Made by a program: the position numbers and the translations under genes | Part shown: positions 62,194 to 64,000 of the stretch, in pieces | Position numbering within the stretch: the stretch's first letter is position 1 | Layout of the letters: the number at the start of each line of letters is the position of its first letter | NCBI RefSeq assembly: GCF_030128825.1 | Contig: NZ_CP119128.1 | Span: 186,001 to 250,000, forward strand | Direction of reading: 5' to 3' | Source: Sphingobium sp. WTD-1 | Lineage (GTDB): Bacteria > Pseudomonadota > Alphaproteobacteria > Sphingomonadales > Sphingomonadaceae | Length of the DNA: 64,000 nt | Notes under the pieces: generated by a model | The model's input: the letters and a program-made list of their open reading frames with translations, nothing else | Told to the model about the DNA's origin: nothing | Database searches by the model: none

Positions 62194-63855
62194 ATGCCCC
62201 AGCCCGCCATCAGCGCCTTCCCGTCGATACCGGAACCGGCAATTCCGCCACGGCTCCTGACCGACCTCCTCGACAATGCGTTGAACCTTTATCCCGAACG
62301 CGTCGCCATCGACTTTCTCGGGCGAACCTGGACTTATGCGCAGGTGGGGCAACTCGTTCGTCGTGCAGCACGTGGATTGCAGGATCAGGGGCTGCGCAAG
62401 GGCGATCGGTTCGGCCTGTGCCTGCCGAACTGCCCCTATTTCGTGATATTGTACTTCGCCGCGCTGCGCGTGGGTGCGATCGTGGTCAACTTCAACCCGC
62501 TCTACACGGAGCGCGAACTGGAGCATCAGATCCGGGACTCGGGAACGCGCATGATGGCGGTACCGGACGTCCGGATAATCCACGAGAAAGTGCAAGCCGT
62601 CGCGCCACGTGCCGGGCTGGACAAGATCGTGTTGTGCGGCATGAGGGATATGCTGCCCTGGCTGCAAGGCCTGGGCTTTGCGCTATTCAAGCGAAAAGAC
62701 CACGCGCGGATACTCGACGAAGGCCTTCATGTCCGGCTCAAGGCGCTTCTCGCCCATGATGCCGAACCTGACGCGGTAGAACGTCACCCTGATGATGTCG
62801 CGGTCCTTCAATATACCGGAGGCACAACCGGCGTGCCCAAGGGCGCAATGCTGACCCACGCCAACCTCACGGCGAACAGCGCCCAGATGGTGGTGCATGT
62901 GGGAGGACTTCGCCCGCAGCAGGAGAGAACTCTCGGCGTCCTGCCCATGTTTCACGTCTTCGCACTCACGACGGTGCTCAACTTCTCAGTCGAAATCGGC
63001 GCCGAAATCGTCCTGCTGCCACGGTTTGAGATGAAGCAGGTTCTCAGGACGATGAAGCGCAAGCCGCCGACACAGTTCTTCGGCGTGCCTACGATCTATG
63101 TTGCCCTGAACGCGCTTCCGGACGACGAGATACCCGATCTCTCGGCCGTGCGCGCCTGTATATCCGGCGGCGCACCGCTCCCGCTCGAGGTACGCGAGGA
63201 GTTCGAGGCACGCACGCGTGCCAGGGTCGTGGAAGGATATGGGCTCTCCGAAACCGCCCCGATCATCGCCTGCAACCCGTTGTTTGGGACGGTGAAGGAC
63301 AATAGCTGCGGCCCAAGTTTCCCCGGCACCATCATCGAGATCCGAGATCCGGAGAATCCCTCGCGGGTTCTTCCCCAGGGAGAACGCGGAGAAGTGTGCG
63401 CCCGCGGCCCTCAGGTGATGAAGGGCTATTGGCAGCGCCCTGCAGAAACCAGTGCTGTCTTCGTCGATGGCGCGCTACGAACCGGCGATATCGGCTATTT
63501 TGATGAGGATGGCTATCTCTTCCTCGTCGACCGCATCAAGGACATCATCTTCTGTGGCGGATATAATGTATATCCCCGGATCATCGAGGATGCGGCCTAC
63601 CAGCACCCGGCGGTAAAGGAGGCGATCGCAATCGCGATTCCTGACGCCTACAGAGGTCAATCTCCCAAGTTGTTCATCGCGCTGCACGAGGGATCGAACC
63701 TGACCGTCGATGAACTCAAGGTCTTTTTGCAGGATCGCCTCAGCAAGATCGAGATGCCCAAGGCCTTCGCATTCCGGGACAGCCTGCCCAAGACGTTGAT
63801 CGGCAAACTTTCGAAGAAGGATTTGATCGAGGAGGAGAACAAAAAGCTCGCCTGA
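62194..63855 (+). CDS. fadD: long-chain fatty-acid-CoA ligase
   Basis: A 553-residue ANL enzyme. LQYTGGTTGVPKGAMLTHANL (about 205-225), EGYGLSETAPI (about 348-358), RTGDIGYFDEDGYLFLVDRIKDIIFCGGYNVYP and the C-terminal TLIGKLSKKDL are present. ATG 62194 has GGAG just before it; ATG 62179 overlaps the FadL stop and is possible. Uptake and activation are thus coupled in one transcript. Confidence 0.92.
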   Translation: MPQPAISAFPSIPEPAIPPRLLTDLLDNALNLYPERVAIDFLGRTWTYAQVGQLVRRAARGLQDQGLRKGDRFGLCLPNCPYFVILYFAALRVGAIVVNFNPLYTERELEHQIRDSGTRMMAVPDVRIIHEKVQAVAPRAGLDKIVLCGMRDMLPWLQGLGFALFKRKDHARILDEGLHVRLKALLAHDAEPDAVERHPDDVAVLQYTGGTTGVPKGAMLTHANLTANSAQMVVHVGGLRPQQERTLGVLPMFHVFALTTVLNFSVEIGAEIVLLPRFEMKQVLRTMKRKPPTQFFGVPTIYVALNALPDDEIPDLSAVRACISGGAPLPLEVREEFEARTRARVVEGYGLSETAPIIACNPLFGTVKDNSCGPSFPGTIIEIRDPENPSRVLPQGERGEVCARGPQVMKGYWQRPAETSAVFVDGALRTGDIGYFDEDGYLFLVDRIKDIIFCGGYNVYPRIIEDAAYQHPAVKEAIAIAIPDAYRGQSPKLFIALHEGSNLTVDELKVFLQDRLSKIEMPKAFAFRDSLPKTLIGKLSKKDLIEEENKKLA

Positions 63856-63927
63856 GCCTCTATCCCCTGTCAAGCTACGAGGCTTATGCGCTTGAGTGGT
63901 AGGGTAGCCGTGATTGGAGGACAGGGA

Positions 63928-64000
63928 GTGGATGGCATGGGGAACTCGCTCCACCTCGCCGAGGACGATGAAACGCTTAAGGACGCGGATCGCGACAACC
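63928..64000 (+). CDS. start of an unidentified gene (partial)
   Basis: An open frame runs off the right edge: start GTG 63928 (or ATG 63937) has GGAGG at 63916-63920. Only about 24 residues are visible (MGNSLHLAEDDETLKDADRDN after the second start), too few to identify; a regulator is possible. Confidence 0.45.
   Translation, partial: MDGMGNSLHLAEDDETLKDADRDN

Noticed and set aside
1..64000. CRISPR array, tRNA or rRNA genes
   Set aside because: I saw no regularly spaced direct repeats and no cloverleaf or rRNA-like stretches; short tRNAs could still be missed by eye.

Overview
The window reads as high-GC, gene-dense chromosome of an alphaproteobacterium, most likely a sphingomonad (Sphingobium/Novosphingobium/Sphingopyxis type). 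I infer this from the TonB-dependent receptor, the abundance of SDRs, acyl-CoA dehydrogenases and thiolases, the atu/liu-like gene set and the style of the mer transposon; no rRNA or marker gene confirms it. I saw no tRNA, rRNA or CRISPR array.

Region 1 (1-24.3 kb) is a catabolic island. A minus-strand operon (10138 to 1, running off the left edge) encodes an acyl-CoA ligase, the two subunits of a biotin-dependent acyl-CoA carboxylase, an enoyl-CoA hydratase, an AtuA-like protein, two tandem SnoaL-like proteins and a divergent B12-dependent acyl-CoA mutase. Next come an HSL-family esterase, an isovaleryl/citronellyl-CoA-dehydrogenase-like enzyme, an ACAD11-like dehydrogenase paired with an aminoglycoside-phosphotransferase-like kinase, two SDRs, a TetR regulator, a Baeyer-Villiger-type monooxygenase, a TonB receptor, another SDR and a thiolase. 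Five copies of a 19-bp palindrome (consensus CTTGCTTGCGKCWAGCWAG) lie in the promoter regions, including that of the TetR gene, so the block looks like one regulon. The enzyme set suggests breakdown of a branched or terpenoid-like ketone or alcohol through CoA esters; the substrate is unknown.

Region 2 (24.4-33.7 kb) holds acetyl-CoA synthetase, an IphP-type phosphatase, a second beta-oxidation operon (acyl-CoA dehydrogenase, thiolase, 3-hydroxyacyl-CoA dehydrogenase) with a divergent TetR gene, and an ArsR/SDR divergent pair with a perfect operator-like palindrome.

Region 3 (34038-40645) is a 6.6-kb Tn3-family mercury-resistance transposon (tnpA, merA with a frameshift, merP, merT, merR, res, tnpR) bounded by 48-bp inverted repeats. 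It has no target duplication and sits between remnants of two different genes, an SDR 3' end and an aldehyde dehydrogenase 5' end, so an adjacent deletion probably followed insertion.

Region 4 (40.9-50 kb) carries a MalT-like LuxR regulator, a TetR gene divergent from a TolC/HlyD/two-ABC-2-permease exporter operon without an ATPase, and a secreted alpha/beta hydrolase. Region 5 (50.2-59.3 kb) is a large minus-strand fatty-acid oxidation cluster (thiolase, FadN-like bifunctional enzyme, acyl-CoA dehydrogenase, flavin oxidoreductase, ETF beta and alpha, thioesterase, PHA-system protein, acyl carrier protein). Region 6 (59.6-64 kb) has a truncated DUF3422 gene, a DUF2147 protein, a FadL-type porin, a FadD-type ligase and the start of another gene.
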